Of a stretch of 64,000 bases of DNA, positions 38,641 through 52,100 are shown piece by piece; the stretch's first letter is position 1; each line of letters starts with the position of its first letter. This stretch comes from Didymodactylos carnosus (Eukaryota; Rotifera; Eurotatoria; Philodinida; Philodinidae). The translations under genes were made by a program, and so were the position numbers. The notes beneath the pieces were generated by a model. It was not told the origin of the DNA. It saw only the letters and a list, made by a program, of their open reading frames with translations, and searched no databases. The stretch covers positions 1-64,000 of the forward strand of contig CAJNOQ010000115.1 of the NCBI GenBank assembly GCA_905250885.1, written 5' to 3'.

Positions 38641-40514
38641 TTTTAGATATATGAAAATATAATTGAGTTTTTCTTATGTTTTTAAGATAAAATTTTACAT
38701 CTTTTACAATTTATTTATCACTTAATAATGACCAGTTAAGGTTAAAATATCGTAAATAAAATCTTATTTTACTCAGCTGTTATAATTAATTAAAAAACAG
38801 AATTTGTTTTGCCTATCAGTTCGTCTAATATGAAAATATTTTTTCTCTCCTATCACCAATAATCACACATCAAATGTCAAGGAATATAGGCGAACGTTAG
38901 CTGGTTTCTGAGAAAATGAAAAAAATCAATATCTTCTTAACGTAGTAAAGCTTATAAACTCGCCCACAGATTTTTATTTTTTTCTAAATTGTAAATAAAA
39001 TCAATACTTTTTCATTACGTACCTACTCACACTTTATCGTAGATTTATTGTTGACGTAATTTTTTACAAAAATAAAAAGAGCACAATCACTCTTGTACAT
39101 TGAGTAAAAGTTGTTAAAATATGAAAAGTGAGCACACACTGGTTTATATGCCAAACATAAGCATATTAAAAAAGACTGAAACTTTTTCTTTTGTTAATGT
39201 TTTTTTCATTTGTAATATTTTTTATATGCATGATGGATGAAAAAATGTCATGTTGTACCACTGCTTGTTTCGCTTTAATGAAGTTTAAAGCTATACAAAG
39301 TACATTTTAAATTTCCTGTTTAAAATTTTGAATGTATGATTGATCATAACAAAATTATTCAATCAATATGCATAACATTGTCTGATTGCAATGGAGTTGA
39401 CGGCCTTCTCCAAAAGGCTTAGTTGTTCTCTTAATATAACCCGACGATTCAATTATTTGCAAAACAAATTTTATAGTATTGATTTCCGAGTATTTTAATT
39501 TTTTTTTAATTTTTTTTTTTTAAAAGAAACATAGTTAAAGAAATATTGTCGTAAATTAAATAATGTACAATCAATGAAAATTCCTCTTTGGTACGTCTAA
39601 CGATTGGACAAAAGACTTTCACGATATTTATAATTGTAATCTGATCATCGAAGCAATGACGATGCTCATAGTACTCATATTTCTTTTGTTGTGATCGTCA
39701 ATGTTACGCATGACGAGTTTGCACATGTCACATGACACACAAAAAGTATAGGTTTTAGGTTTTCACAGAAAAATGAGAGAGACTGCGTAATTAACGATAA
39801 TAAATGAGGAATGCCAGTAATGTAGAAACAAGTGATATGATATTTAATTAAAAAAATATTTTGTTTGAACACTGTGAAGATGAGAGTAAAAATTCTAATA
39901 TAAAAACTTATGAAAAGAATATATTTTTGTTCAAAATTATTGAAGAAAACGGATGCGGGGTCGTCATCATAACTAGTTTTGTTCAAGAGAAGAAAAAAAA
40001 ATGCGAAAACAACAACCGAAACCTGACTGTCACTTAATCACTTTTCGCAATAATGAGAGGAAAAATAAATAACCTTGGGTCAATGTGCAAAAAAAGAAAG
40101 AAATAAAAATGTACAAAAGAGAAAATAACGTGTTTTGAGTGCAAAGGGAAAGAAACCGAAAACGACGGGTTTCTTTCTGTTTTTCATATAACGATTGAAT
40201 CTAATAACTTATTACTATTTTGTCTATCTTAGGTGATCCAAAGAGGGACTATGAAGAGGAAGACTAACTTAAAAAAGAAAAAAACATTTTTCTAATGTAT
40301 AGCAGTAGAATATTCACATTATTACAATTTATTGTGATTTTGATTTTCTGTTTATAAATATTCATCACCATTATATATTCACCAATAGCGTACAGTTTAT
40401 CAATGATAGAAACATTTTCTGTTGGTCAAAGAATAAGATCTATGTAATATATATATCTATATTCTTGCAGAACAAACGATAATACAAGAGAGAAGAAAAA
40501 GAAGAGAAAAAAAA
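38641..40514. other. Upstream region of the KLF gene, no firm gene
   Basis: AT-rich with a T-run at 39497-39525. A pyrimidine-containing acceptor (ttcttgcag) ends at 40470, 44 bases before the KLF start codon. The minus-strand frame at 39675-39986 is not convincing. Confidence 0.5.
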
Positions 40515-42552
<2,038 letters not shown>

Positions 42553-43414
42553 GATCACGTATAGGATGTATCCTATGATATTATATACAAACAACGATAC
42601 AAATTTTATATCTTGATAAATTTCATTTTTCTCTTTCTTTTTTCATTTAATCCACCTGTTTGTTTGTTTTTACTGTTGTTAATTTTGTTACGATGGTTTT
42701 TATTTTTTTTTTTGATTGTATTTTTACAAAAAATTAGAAGAAAACAAATCTGTTAGAATTATTGTTATAAATAACTTTTTTTTCAATGGTCAATGAGTAT
42801 TTTCGATATGTCTTATTAACAAAGGCTATCTTTTGATGTACAGAATATAAGTGTTAATTGTAAACTATCTGTCATATCGTCATTTAACCGACGGTAGTGT
42901 GAGAAGTACTTAAAACTAAATTTTGTTTTATAAATGAAAATATAATTTACCGTACTTTAAAAGAAATGTGAAATATATATAGGTAAATTACATTTCTCTG
43001 CAATGTACAACAATTATCAATTAGACTTATTTTCGTCAAAACAGCAAAAAACCTATCGCAGTATCAAGTACAAGTATAAAATAATCCGATTTGATATTGA
43101 TGAAAATGTTTATTTGCATATAAAGAACGTCTATCACTGTTTCTATAAAAAAATAATTTAAAAAGATAGAGAAAAGATTGATATTCATGCGTACAAATAT
43201 ATAAGAAAATACTAACAATATACATTGAAACACCGAATGTGTTAATGTACACAACGGGCTATCCGTAAGAGGAAGCTGAAAGCTAAAATTAGTTATTGGT
43301 GAGAAAATATTGACTAGAAAGATGGATATTTTATCCTATAAATTTTCCTGATAGCATACGCATACCTATCACAGTTGTCTGTACTTTTGAGAGAAAAATA
43401 AGAGAAAAAAACCT
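42553..43414. other. Convergent intergenic region, KLF and TMEM164 3' ends
   Basis: 862 bases of AT-rich sequence that should contain both 3' UTRs. Minus-strand frames at 43036-43254 are chance-like. Confidence 0.5.
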
Positions 43415-44471
43415 CTATTTAGCTTTTGATAAATCTTTGGTGGATGAATATAAGAGTTTTTTTATATCAAATATATATTTTGATCCTAATAAGGCTCTAG
43501 CTATTAATGAATAAAGTTTGTGATGTAAAAGCATAAACAGACTTTGATGTACATTAGCCCACATACGATAATATACACTGTTAAACGGATCAAATTCTAA
43601 TGGACAAAGAACACCATTCAAATTCACTGATGTTAACTAAAATAAACAAAAGAAATGGTGATATTAACAAAAAATCGTTTTACTGGCATAGTTAATTATA
43701 TACGTACAAGTGAAACTGGTTGTAATACAAAAAAATGATAAATACGAAATGATGTAATTGCTAATATAGTCCAACGAAAACTTTTCATTGGTTCTAAACT
43801 ATAACCACCTAAAATTATACAATATCATGTTTACAGATCATGACAATCAGATGATCAATTTCCTATTCATACCATGTGACGTTAACAAAAATATTGGAAC
43901 AATAAGTATGAGAATATGTTGAATGTAATAAATTTCAACTTCAAATGGAAACTATAAAAGCAGTTATACAATAACATAAGACTAAAAAAGAAATAATTGT
44001 ACTCACAAATCTTGTGGTCGTCAATGGAAAATACATTGCGAGTGTGCCTCCACTGATCATTACGACATGCAGTCTGTACAAACCACGAGATATTTTATTA
44101 GATGATAGAGCCAATAAAATGATCTGTATCAATGTAACTATATGACATGGATTGAGTATCCAGATTAATTGTCTCGAAGCAATTTTGAAACCAATTTCAA
44201 TACCCCATAACCAAGCATATACTACTAATATAATACGTCGAAGTACACTTGGTTTTCTCTCTTCACAATCTTCTGCTGGAAATGGCGTATCATTTGGATC
44301 TGTAAATCTTGTATGTGCATAATAGATTGCATAATGTAATTCAAATGCTACCCAAATAATAATAATACCTGTTTCATATAAACGTTGTGCTGTTGATGCG
44401 TATACGAGGCATTCCGGACCACCATTATCTTTTATGGTAAAATCAACACCCGAATATGTCCATTGTAACAT
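43415..44471 (-). CDS. TMEM164: TMEM164-family multipass membrane acyltransferase
   Basis: Four exons (44007-44471, 43873-43951, 43708-43808, 43415-43636) sum to 867 bases, giving 288 residues (human about 297). Seen: several membrane segments, the NGGPECL start region, LWGIEIGFKIASRQ, the conserved ILNPCHIVTL (Cys109 here) and EIYYIQHILILIVPIFLL, then VLCPLEFDPF and YRMWANVHQSL. These align with human TMEM164 (NGGPDC, GVEVGFKFATK, LLNPCHLVTM, EIYYIQHVMLY, MLCPAISDPF, YRIWASGHQ). The family is reported to make arachidonoyl ether phospholipids using the Cys in the NPCH motif, with a role in ferroptosis. The ATG at 44471 was preferred over an upstream TTG. No acceptor lies close upstream, unlike several neighbours. 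Confidence 0.93.
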
Positions 44472-44888
44472 TGTCAATGTTAAATGATCAAAATATTACA
44501 TTCAAATGTACATACATAAATGGACAAAATTCAGGTCTAAAAACAAGATTAGTGTCCAGTCATCAGTTGAGTAAGATCGATGAATATTACTACTGCAACT
44601 ATATTCGCAATTCATAAATCAACTACGGCTAATACAATCACTCGGATGTTAGTTATAAAATGTTGTCTGAAACACACCGTTTTTATACAGCACCAGTATA
44701 AGTTCAAATAGATCAGATTATAAGGAAAAACGAAAGTTAAAGCTAATTGTGCCTTTTTCTGCACACATATTCTCTACCGGAAGTTTAACAGCTCGTTGTT
44801 TGAAATACATAATTGTAACTTGAAGTTCGCTCGTCTTGAAAAACAGAACACAAGAAAACCATGGCAAATTGGGAGGATAAAACTCTTC
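44472..44888. other. TMEM164 upstream region
   Basis: No exon was seen. It should contain the TMEM164 promoter. Confidence 0.4.
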
Positions 44889-46100
44889 TTGCTTATAGAT
44901 CCAGAATAATCCTAATATCAGCTCCTTCTTCATTAAAAGTACCGTTCGTAGTATTGTAACAAAGATTGCTTTTTGATGTTTGCAGATAAAAACTTTGTAA
45001 AGCAAAAATAGCAATTAATTAGATCGAAGAAGCTTTGCTCCCTTTGTTTGTCTATACATAAATCGAGGAACAAATTGAAGCTGATCTATCAGTAAGTGTA
45101 TAGTAGACACTTACTGATAGTAGACACTACTATTTATTGATTTATACTCCATTTTGTCTGCTGAATCTGACTCTGCATTTAAGACTAAGAAAATGTTCAC
45201 TTACTTTCACAGATATCTGCAAAAACAAAAGCACTTCCTATTGGTTTTTAAAACTGTTATTGAAATTCACAATATATTGCAGACAAAATGAAATATAAAC
45301 CCATTTTTTGAAATTCTGAAATAGTTTGAACCGATTTTGACTGAGTTATACCTTTTTCTGAAAAAATAGTCAAAAATGTGTTATTTCACCTACTATAGAT
45401 TTTCATTAGGTTCTTGAGTTTTCTTCTGAAAACGATCAGACACACCATCTAGAAAATCAGGTTTTTCAGGCTCTCATAGATCATTAATTTCTTTTATACA
45501 CAATAGATGAGAAATACTTTGCATAATAACCAAAATACACTACTTAAGGATCAATCTCAGCGAAACCAGTCAGAGACCTCTAATTTGGACAAATATATGT
45601 CTAAGTAGGTCGTACTTTCAAAATATGAAGTATTGGTTTTGAATAATTTAGTTAGTATTTTTATTTAAAAGTTTTAATCCCTACAAGAAAGATCTTCAGT
45701 GATTTTTCAAAACTTTTCGAAAAACGGAGAAAAACTGCATCTCAGAGTCCAGTATCAAGTCGTGTAATTTCGATTAGTTTTTATAAACTGTAAACTAGCA
45801 TAATCTGACACTATGCTTATATCGAACCATGCCACCCCACTAACCATCGGCGGGGACAATCTCTGGAAAACCAGCCGAAAAAACAATTACTGTTTTGATT
45901 GTTCGATAACATCTGTATGTAAGTAAAGGACATAAAAAATTATTATTCCGAAGTTATTTAAAATAAATCTGTAATTGCTGTTTTTGCTTTACAAAGTTTT
46001 CATCTGCAAACATCAAAAAGTAATCTTTGTTACAATATTACGAACGGTACTTTTAATGAAGAAGGAGCTAATATTAGGATTATTCTGGATCTATAAGCTG
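44889..46100. repeat. 1.2-kb element with about 125-bp terminal inverted repeats
   Basis: Bases 44889-45016 and 45974-46100 are inverted copies with high identity (cttatagatccagaataatc at the outer left edge, its complement at the outer right edge, and ctttgtaaagcaaaaa on the inner side). The interior of about 960 bases has no open frame of note. A short hairpin lies inside at 45086-45120. A non-autonomous DNA transposon or foldback element is likely. The 98-codon minus-strand frame at 44718-45014 spans the left arm and is not a gene. Confidence 0.75.
45086..45120. repeat. Hairpin, 14-bp perfect arms
   Basis: ctatcagtaagtgt and acacttactgatag surround a seven-base loop, inside the larger inverted-repeat element. 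Confidence 0.85.
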
Positions 46101-46479
46101 TACTATATGTCAACATATAACTGCCGTAATCCAATTGGAATGGAATGTTAGAAGGAGTCGATCAGTTCCAGAAAAACGAACGACAACATTGTTGAGTCAA
46201 TGTCTGGTTTACTCAAAGCATATATTTCAGCAGCTCAACTAATGTCCCTTGAATTCTTATACTAACAACTCATTTTCACTTAATTTCATAAAAATAGGCG
46301 TTTCAGTCCAACACTCTTACTGTTGAGTTTACAACATGGTTTGTTACAAGAAAAAATATGAAATAATATTTTGTTTATTCTATCAAAAATTGTACGACGA
46401 AAGTAAAATATTTCACTTTTATAACATCTGGTAAGTAACAATAACAAAGAATACAAAAAGAATAAGGTCCATAATTAAA
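46101..46479. other. MRPL30 3' flank
   Basis: No feature was recognised. It should contain the MRPL30 3' UTR. Confidence 0.4.
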
Positions 46480-47383
46480 TCATACTTCTTCCAAATGCGT
46501 ATCTGGATGATCAGGATTTACTGGTGGTATAATTTTGACACCTGGTTTATCTTGATCAAATTCATAGTCATATTTTGTTGGAAAATATTCTTTATGTAAA
46601 CGACTTGCTGAATGGTCACGATGCAACCTCGCTCCAATATGTCCAAATTCAATTGGCCATTTTGGTTCAATTGTATCTGATACATTTTTGTCTCCGGGAA
46701 CATGATTGAGAATTCTTAATTCTCCATTATGTGTATATAACTTTGTGAAACCTATGTCTTTTTCGCTTGGATAACCATCAACAAATGTCAATGGTTTTAT
46801 TTGCACCATATGTTTACATAACCATAAATGTTTATTAACAGATGGAACATTTTTTACAATGACTGTTCGTATATCCCATTGCTAGAATAGATAAGAAATA
46901 TTAAGAACTTTTTCTATCCATTCGTATCGACTTACCTTTTTATTATCAATAATAAATCCTAATTCTTGCATTGCTGCTCTAACCCACCATGGTTCTCCAA
47001 ATAGCGAGTCAATTTTATGTACAACATGAAATTTATGAGGCGGTTTTGTTCGATCAATCATCGGCTCAATTAGAGAATGTTGATCTTTTTCCATCTTAAC
47101 TTCCTCTAATGCTGTATAACGTAACGATCTACTTTCTTTTGGTCTCAATGGACGTTTTGGTTCATCATAATAAATTTTTTTATTTTGACCAAAACCACCC
47201 TTAATCGGACGACCATAGTTATTTATTGACGACAAAACTATTGTACGCGTATGTTGAAACTACAAAACCGAAATAAATAAATAAACACTTTAGTCCGTTA
47301 TTAGTATCAAACAATGAACATACTGTAAATGGAAGAAGACGCAAGCATATATCATGTAAACAGATGCCATTTATTGATAGCAT
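46480..47383 (-). CDS. MRPL30: Mitochondrial ribosomal protein L30 (uL30m)
   Basis: Large-subunit protein of the mitochondrial ribosome. Three exons (47324-47383, 46936-47259, 46480-46881) give 261 residues, longer than human MRPL30 (161). The uL30 core lies near residues 93-160: PPHKFHVVHKIDSLFGEPWW, then MQELGFIIDNKK and IRTVIVKNVPSVNKHLW, then HMVQIKPL. This matches human NPHKLHIVTRIKS, KMLGLEKA and [22 protein letters not shown]. The first exon supplies a basic, leucine-rich N-terminus (MLSINGICLHDICLRLLPF) that would suit mitochondrial import. The start was set at the ATG at 47383, which directly follows a TCTTTAG acceptor, leaving no 5' UTR from the genome. The start lies 170 bases after the PLRG1 stop, on the same strand. 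Confidence 0.92.
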
Positions 47384-47553
47384 CTAAAGATAAAAAATTG
47401 CCGTCAAAATAATCAATGAGATTTTTTTACAGAAGAAAGAACAAAATATATGAAGTTTAATCGAAATGTATTTTCAATAATACAAAATTATTTTGAACAA
47501 TACATTTATTTACAGACAAAAAGATATAACAAACAACAAGCACAAAATTTAAA
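47384..47553 (-). promoter_or_regulatory. Short intercistronic spacer with putative trans-splice acceptor
   Basis: 170 bases between the PLRG1 stop and the MRPL30 ATG. On the minus strand it ends in a T-rich tract and TCTTTAG directly before the ATG, as expected of a spliced-leader acceptor for a downstream cistron. No TATA element was seen. Confidence 0.45.
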
Positions 47554-50214
47554 CTAATATCGTTTTCGTTTGAAAATATCCGGTTTCCAATCAACTGGAT
47601 GTGATTGTTCGGTCTAAAAATATTAAAAAAAAAGAAAGTATGTTGACATAATAATGTTCTACTAATACGATATGAAAGCAAATATCTTAGTCTGATAACC
47701 GAGTCTCCAAAAGGATTCTTTTCTTCTCCAGTAGAACGAAGAAGTATCAGTTCTGCATTTTCAGTGAGAAATTTTCTTATCTACATACTGCTGTCTCATC
47801 TTCTTTATATATTTTAATTGTTTTGTCTGCTTCGCATGTAATTAGACGACTTCCGCTGTGATCGAATGTCATTGCATAAATGCCCATTTCTGGTTCAATT
47901 GAACCCGGTTGTGCTTTTGTATGAATACGTTGAAAATTATAACCCGTTTTCCAGTCCCAAAAATACAATGAACCATTATCAGCTACACAAAAAGAAAAAA
48001 GAAATAATTCAAATTTATTAGGCCGATCTGTACTTACCGCCCGAAACAAGAACATTATCAGCGTTGACTGCTAATGAATTCAATATTGCATTATGACCAC
48101 TCAAATTTTGTATAAATTCTCCTTTTGGAAATTTCCATTCTTTAATATTATCAGGAGAGGCTGAAGCCATAGTATACCTGAAAAGAACAATTATATTTGT
48201 ATTAAAATTTATGTCGAAGCTGATACAAAATCTATTAAAGACAAGAGCGGCTAACTTCTACTAACCATTTTGGATGGATTGCCAATGATCGAACACTTTT
48301 CTTGTGATGTGTTAAAGTACAATAAGTTCGTCCTGCAACAATATCCCAAAAACGTATCGTACTATCATGACTACCAGTTACAATCTTAAAGGAAATAACA
48401 TAGAACAGTGGGTAGGTATTTTTTGAGTCGGATATATACTTCTGGATCGGCTGCTTGAACTTTGACATCGGCAACAGTATTTGTATGACCAGTTAAACAA
48501 TGAATTTGAGCTTTTGTTCTCATATCCCAAACCTAGGCAAATACAATGAAAATAAAGATGATTATCAGTACGGTAAATCAATCTTTGTTCAAAACATACA
48601 CGTGCTACAGAATCACGACCAGAAGAAACAAGAATATCTAACGTTGGATGGAGAGCCAATGCATAACAAGCACTTAAATGTCCGTGATAATGTCGAATAA
48701 CCTGAAATAGAAAGATATAGATGTTAGATAGAAAATAGTCGTTCTTCTATTAGCTAACTCTTGACTACCTTGTTATATTCCAAATCCCAACATTTTACTT
48801 GTTTATCCTCACCACACGAAAATAAATATGGCTGACGAGTACTAACAGCAACTCCACGTACTGTAGAAACATGGCCAGTTAACGATAGTTTCAACGTACC
48901 ACTAGCCAAATCCCAGATCTAAAAAAGAAAAATAAGCTAAAAACTAATTGATCCAACAAGTATACTTTAAAAACAAGTACTTTAATAACACGATCAGCAG
49001 CCCCAGTCACGAACCATTCGTTAGCCGGTTCGACATCAACACATCGAACCCATCCAAGGTGACCACTGATAACCTGTAATAAAAAAATTTGTTGCTGAAT
49101 CTTATAAAGTAGGTTATTCAAGTAAAATACAAACTCTCATCAATTTCCATGGTGCATGCCATTGAGGTTTTGGCATCATCGTTGTTTTTCGTGGTAGTAG
49201 TTGATTTGCTGCAGATTGTTTTGATGAAAGTACCAGTGCCTTAATGAAAACATAACATATTATTAGCTGAAGAGGTAAACCGTATTGCAAAGGATTTTCC
49301 TGTAGCTAGAGGCCACAAATAGTATCGGTACTATTTGGATTCAAGAGTAATTCGATTGCAGAAGAACTATCATGTGAATAAAGAAAAATAATAACTTACA
49401 TTGCTAGTTGAAGGTACTTGTGCGTCCGTATACGCTTGTCGCGAAGCATCAGGATTTGTCATATCACTTGAAGCGTACAAAAAATTACTTAAAAAGTCAT
49501 TGATAGAGCAAAGATTGGAAATTACTCTTACTTAGACAAATGATCGCTCAGACTTTCATTTCCATTTTGTAATTTATCTGTAAATGAAGCCAAAACAAAA
49601 TAAATATCCATGGTTCTAGAAAACGAGTTAGCACACAAACCTGGATAATCGTTATGTGTCTCATCATCATTTTCTATCAAAAGAAAAGGAAAGCAAATAA
49701 GTCATAAGAGCTGTAATAAACATGTTTTGTTTAGAGGCACATAATCTACATCATTGCTTTCTTGGAATATATGACAGGGATGTGTACACTTTCCACTGTT
49801 CTCAGTGCATTATGCCTTAAGTACATAACAAAAATTGAGTTTACCGAATGAATCAGATATGTTTTTCGTTTGAATTTCTGTGCTTTCGGGTTGATATTGA
49901 ACATGAGGCTTCATTCCTTTCGGCAGTGCTAAAACTGTGCCATATTGATCATTTGCTTTAATTTTTCTTACTATATTTTCACTAAATAACACAGCAAAAA
50001 GAACAACATATGATAATGGCTAGAGACAGTTATAACTTACGCTTGTTCATCTTGGGACACTGGATTGTTTTGATTAGACAAAAACATATCATACGTACGT
50101 TTCAGTGAACGAAATACGAGTGTATGAACAGAATGTTTTTGGGTGTCCTAAAACAAAACTTAACAATGACGATGCGCGTTTTTGATGAAAGAGTATAATT
50201 ACCGGATCGCTCAT
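47554..50214 (-). CDS. PLRG1: Pleiotropic regulator 1 (Prp46), WD40 spliceosome protein
   Basis: Component of the Prp19/CDC5L complex needed for spliceosome activation. Fifteen exons sum to 1,458 bases, giving 485 residues (human 514): 50203-50214, 50041-50147, 49845-49981, 49641-49673, 49532-49577, 49400-49466, 49135-49239, 48981-49073, 48769-48918, 48600-48701, 48440-48532, 48266-48384, 48038-48177, 47789-47982, 47554-47613. Seen: the family N-terminus [20 protein letters not shown], then [15 protein letters not shown], the entry to the propeller [11 protein letters not shown], seven WD40 repeats to the end including [17 protein letters not shown] and [20 protein letters not shown], and the C-terminal [23 protein letters not shown] acceptor ends 5 bases before the ATG, again suggesting trans-splicing. 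First exon codes for four residues only. Confidence 0.97.
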
Positions 50215-51253
50215 ATTTGCTGAAAATTAATTTATTACAATCTAAAACTATTAAAAATGAATTAAAAGTATTTAGAAATCACTGTTTATTCATTCGCCGG
50301 TTAGGAGAGATTCTTCTGAAAAAACTGGGTAAAGATCTAAATTTCAATATGGGTCCAGCACACTGTTTTTTCCGTTAAACAGGATGTATATACATTCATT
50401 CGTCAGAATGACCGTACACTTTGTATTAAAAACAGAAGACAAAAATAGTGTTGCTGTGTGAAAAACTTTTTCGTATCGTTTGTCTTTCAACCGAACAACC
50501 AGAGAAGCTGCGAAAAAGCCTAAAACTGATGTTTACAATCGCTTCATCTTTCCACACTATTCTTTTATTCACAGGATTGCTTTTGTAAAATGAGGACTAA
50601 AGTACGTAATCAACTAAATGCAAATGACAGGACTAATTTTAGCTTTTACTTTCGCTTAAGCTTTATTATGTTTTTTTTTGTTCGGTGGATGGAACGAGCA
50701 ATGCCATATACATCTTTTCATTTGTTGAGAGATTCACCAATTACAAGAAAAGAAATATATATGCAATGTCTACTGTTTATTAGCGACTAGCTGAAGTACC
50801 CGGCGTTGCCCGGGAACTGCAACACTGCTTTGCTTCTAGATGTTCGTCGCCCATGAAATAAATTTGAACGACTTGATGCTTCTCATTCGAAAGTGGCAAC
50901 AGGAATCCCACACGATGGTAGAGTTGACCCTGAACCTTCAAGGTGGGCATGAAACCTAGCTCACTTCATACTCCATTTGACGCGCCAAAAGGGTCATCCG
51001 AAAACAGGAGTAGTACTTTCTGATGTTTTCCACAAACAAACATACTTTCTTCTTTATATATATAGATATATACTATGATGTATTTTACTGTAACATATTA
51101 TTACGCATCTGAGGTCGTGTCAGTATAGCATGAGGGAGCTAAGAAAACATATTGCTTTTGTGTTCACTCTAATGAGATTGTATCATCAACAGACAATTAA
51201 TTTTCTCGTTACTTAATCACTAAAAATAAAAATATAGTCACACATCACCAAAT
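50215..51253. other. Intergenic, PLRG1 upstream
   Basis: No exon was seen. The second half (50777-51075) carries a repeat-like block described separately. Confidence 0.4.
50777..51075 (+). repeat. Possible 3' tail of a LINE or SINE
   Basis: The block opens with gactagctgaagtacccggc and gttgcccggg, a style of tail sequence common to several invertebrate retroposon families. It ends in a tatatatatagatata simple tail. Internal sequence is less AT-rich than its surroundings. No reverse-transcriptase frame is present. Family assignment is tentative. Confidence 0.35.
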
Positions 51254-51531
51254 CAAAAATTTTAAAAGTTTCTTCGGTCAAAACCGATTACGGAGTCGTC
51301 TCTCCCTCGTTGATTACTTTGATCGACGCGATGACTTTTGGATCTCCGGATCCTCCAGGAACCAAATATCGGAACGCGAAGGAATCGAGCAGATTTCGCT
51401 CTTCGGGTCCTAGTGAACGCTCGACCTCCGAAAATCATCAGAATTAAAAGGATCCGATTAGGCGAATTTAACCTGGGTATGGAGAAGACGAATCTGCAAT
51501 CAGTTTTAACCAAAGAAACTTTTAAAATTTC
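51254..51531. repeat. MITE, 278 bp, terminal inverted repeats about 40 bp
   Basis: The left end (aaattttaaaagtttcttcg then gtcaaaaccgatta) and right end (aatcagttttaaccaaagaa then acttttaaaattt) are inverted copies. The GC-richer interior produces overlapping open frames on both strands (83 codons each) that are artefacts of the symmetry. Confidence 0.75.
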
Positions 51532-51846
51532 TCGATTTAGTGATATGTTTCTTAATATCAGGCACCATTATGACTCTAACTTATATTGAAGTTTCTTCTT
51601 TTCAGAAAATTCAAATTCGGTAATAGTTTGATCTTATATGTGCAAAAAAAAGGTGTTTACTAGTGTATGCAGTAAGATTTGATGACTGATCATATTCAAT
51701 GTATCACTTGACACAATGAGAAACGTTACAATAGATAATAATGCTTCATTGTACAATAATAAAAAAGTTTAAACCAACGATAAATTTTCAAAAAAAATAT
51801 TGCATTAGAGTTTAAAAATGTACAAGGGCAAATTATAAAGTACAGA

Positions 51847-52012
51847 AGGGTGTTTCATAAAATTTCTTAAGTGTTCGATTTAACTAAGTCTAGACTTAAG
51901 TCAGACTTATGTGTATAAAATTAACACATCAGTGTACAAAGCGGAGACTTAAGTCTTGGCTTAGTTAAGTCGAGCACTTGAGTATTTTTATGAAATACCC
52001 TCCAGAGTTATA
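51847..52012. repeat. Complete short foldback element, about 166 bp
   Basis: Left arm: gggtgtttcataaa, then taactaagtc and tagacttaagtc. The right arm is its inverse: gacttaagtc, gcttagttaagtc, then tttttatgaaataccct. Related to the single arm at 3363-3436 upstream of PSMD11. Confidence 0.75.
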
Positions 52013-52100
52013 TGTTTTATGTCTAGTCTTTTACTACACGAAAGATTAAATAAGATTCTCCGTTACGTCAGAAAGTGACTTTCTTTCATCAGTCAAATCC

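Noticed and set aside
39675-39986. 103-codon minus-strand frame with hydrophobic runs
   Set aside because: Composition is what AT-rich DNA gives by chance; no start context or homologue recognised.
44718-45014. 98-codon minus-strand frame
   Set aside because: Overlaps the left arm of an inverted-repeat element; explained by the repeat.
51262-51589. Two overlapping 83-codon frames on opposite strands
   Set aside because: They mirror each other because the MITE is symmetric; not genes.
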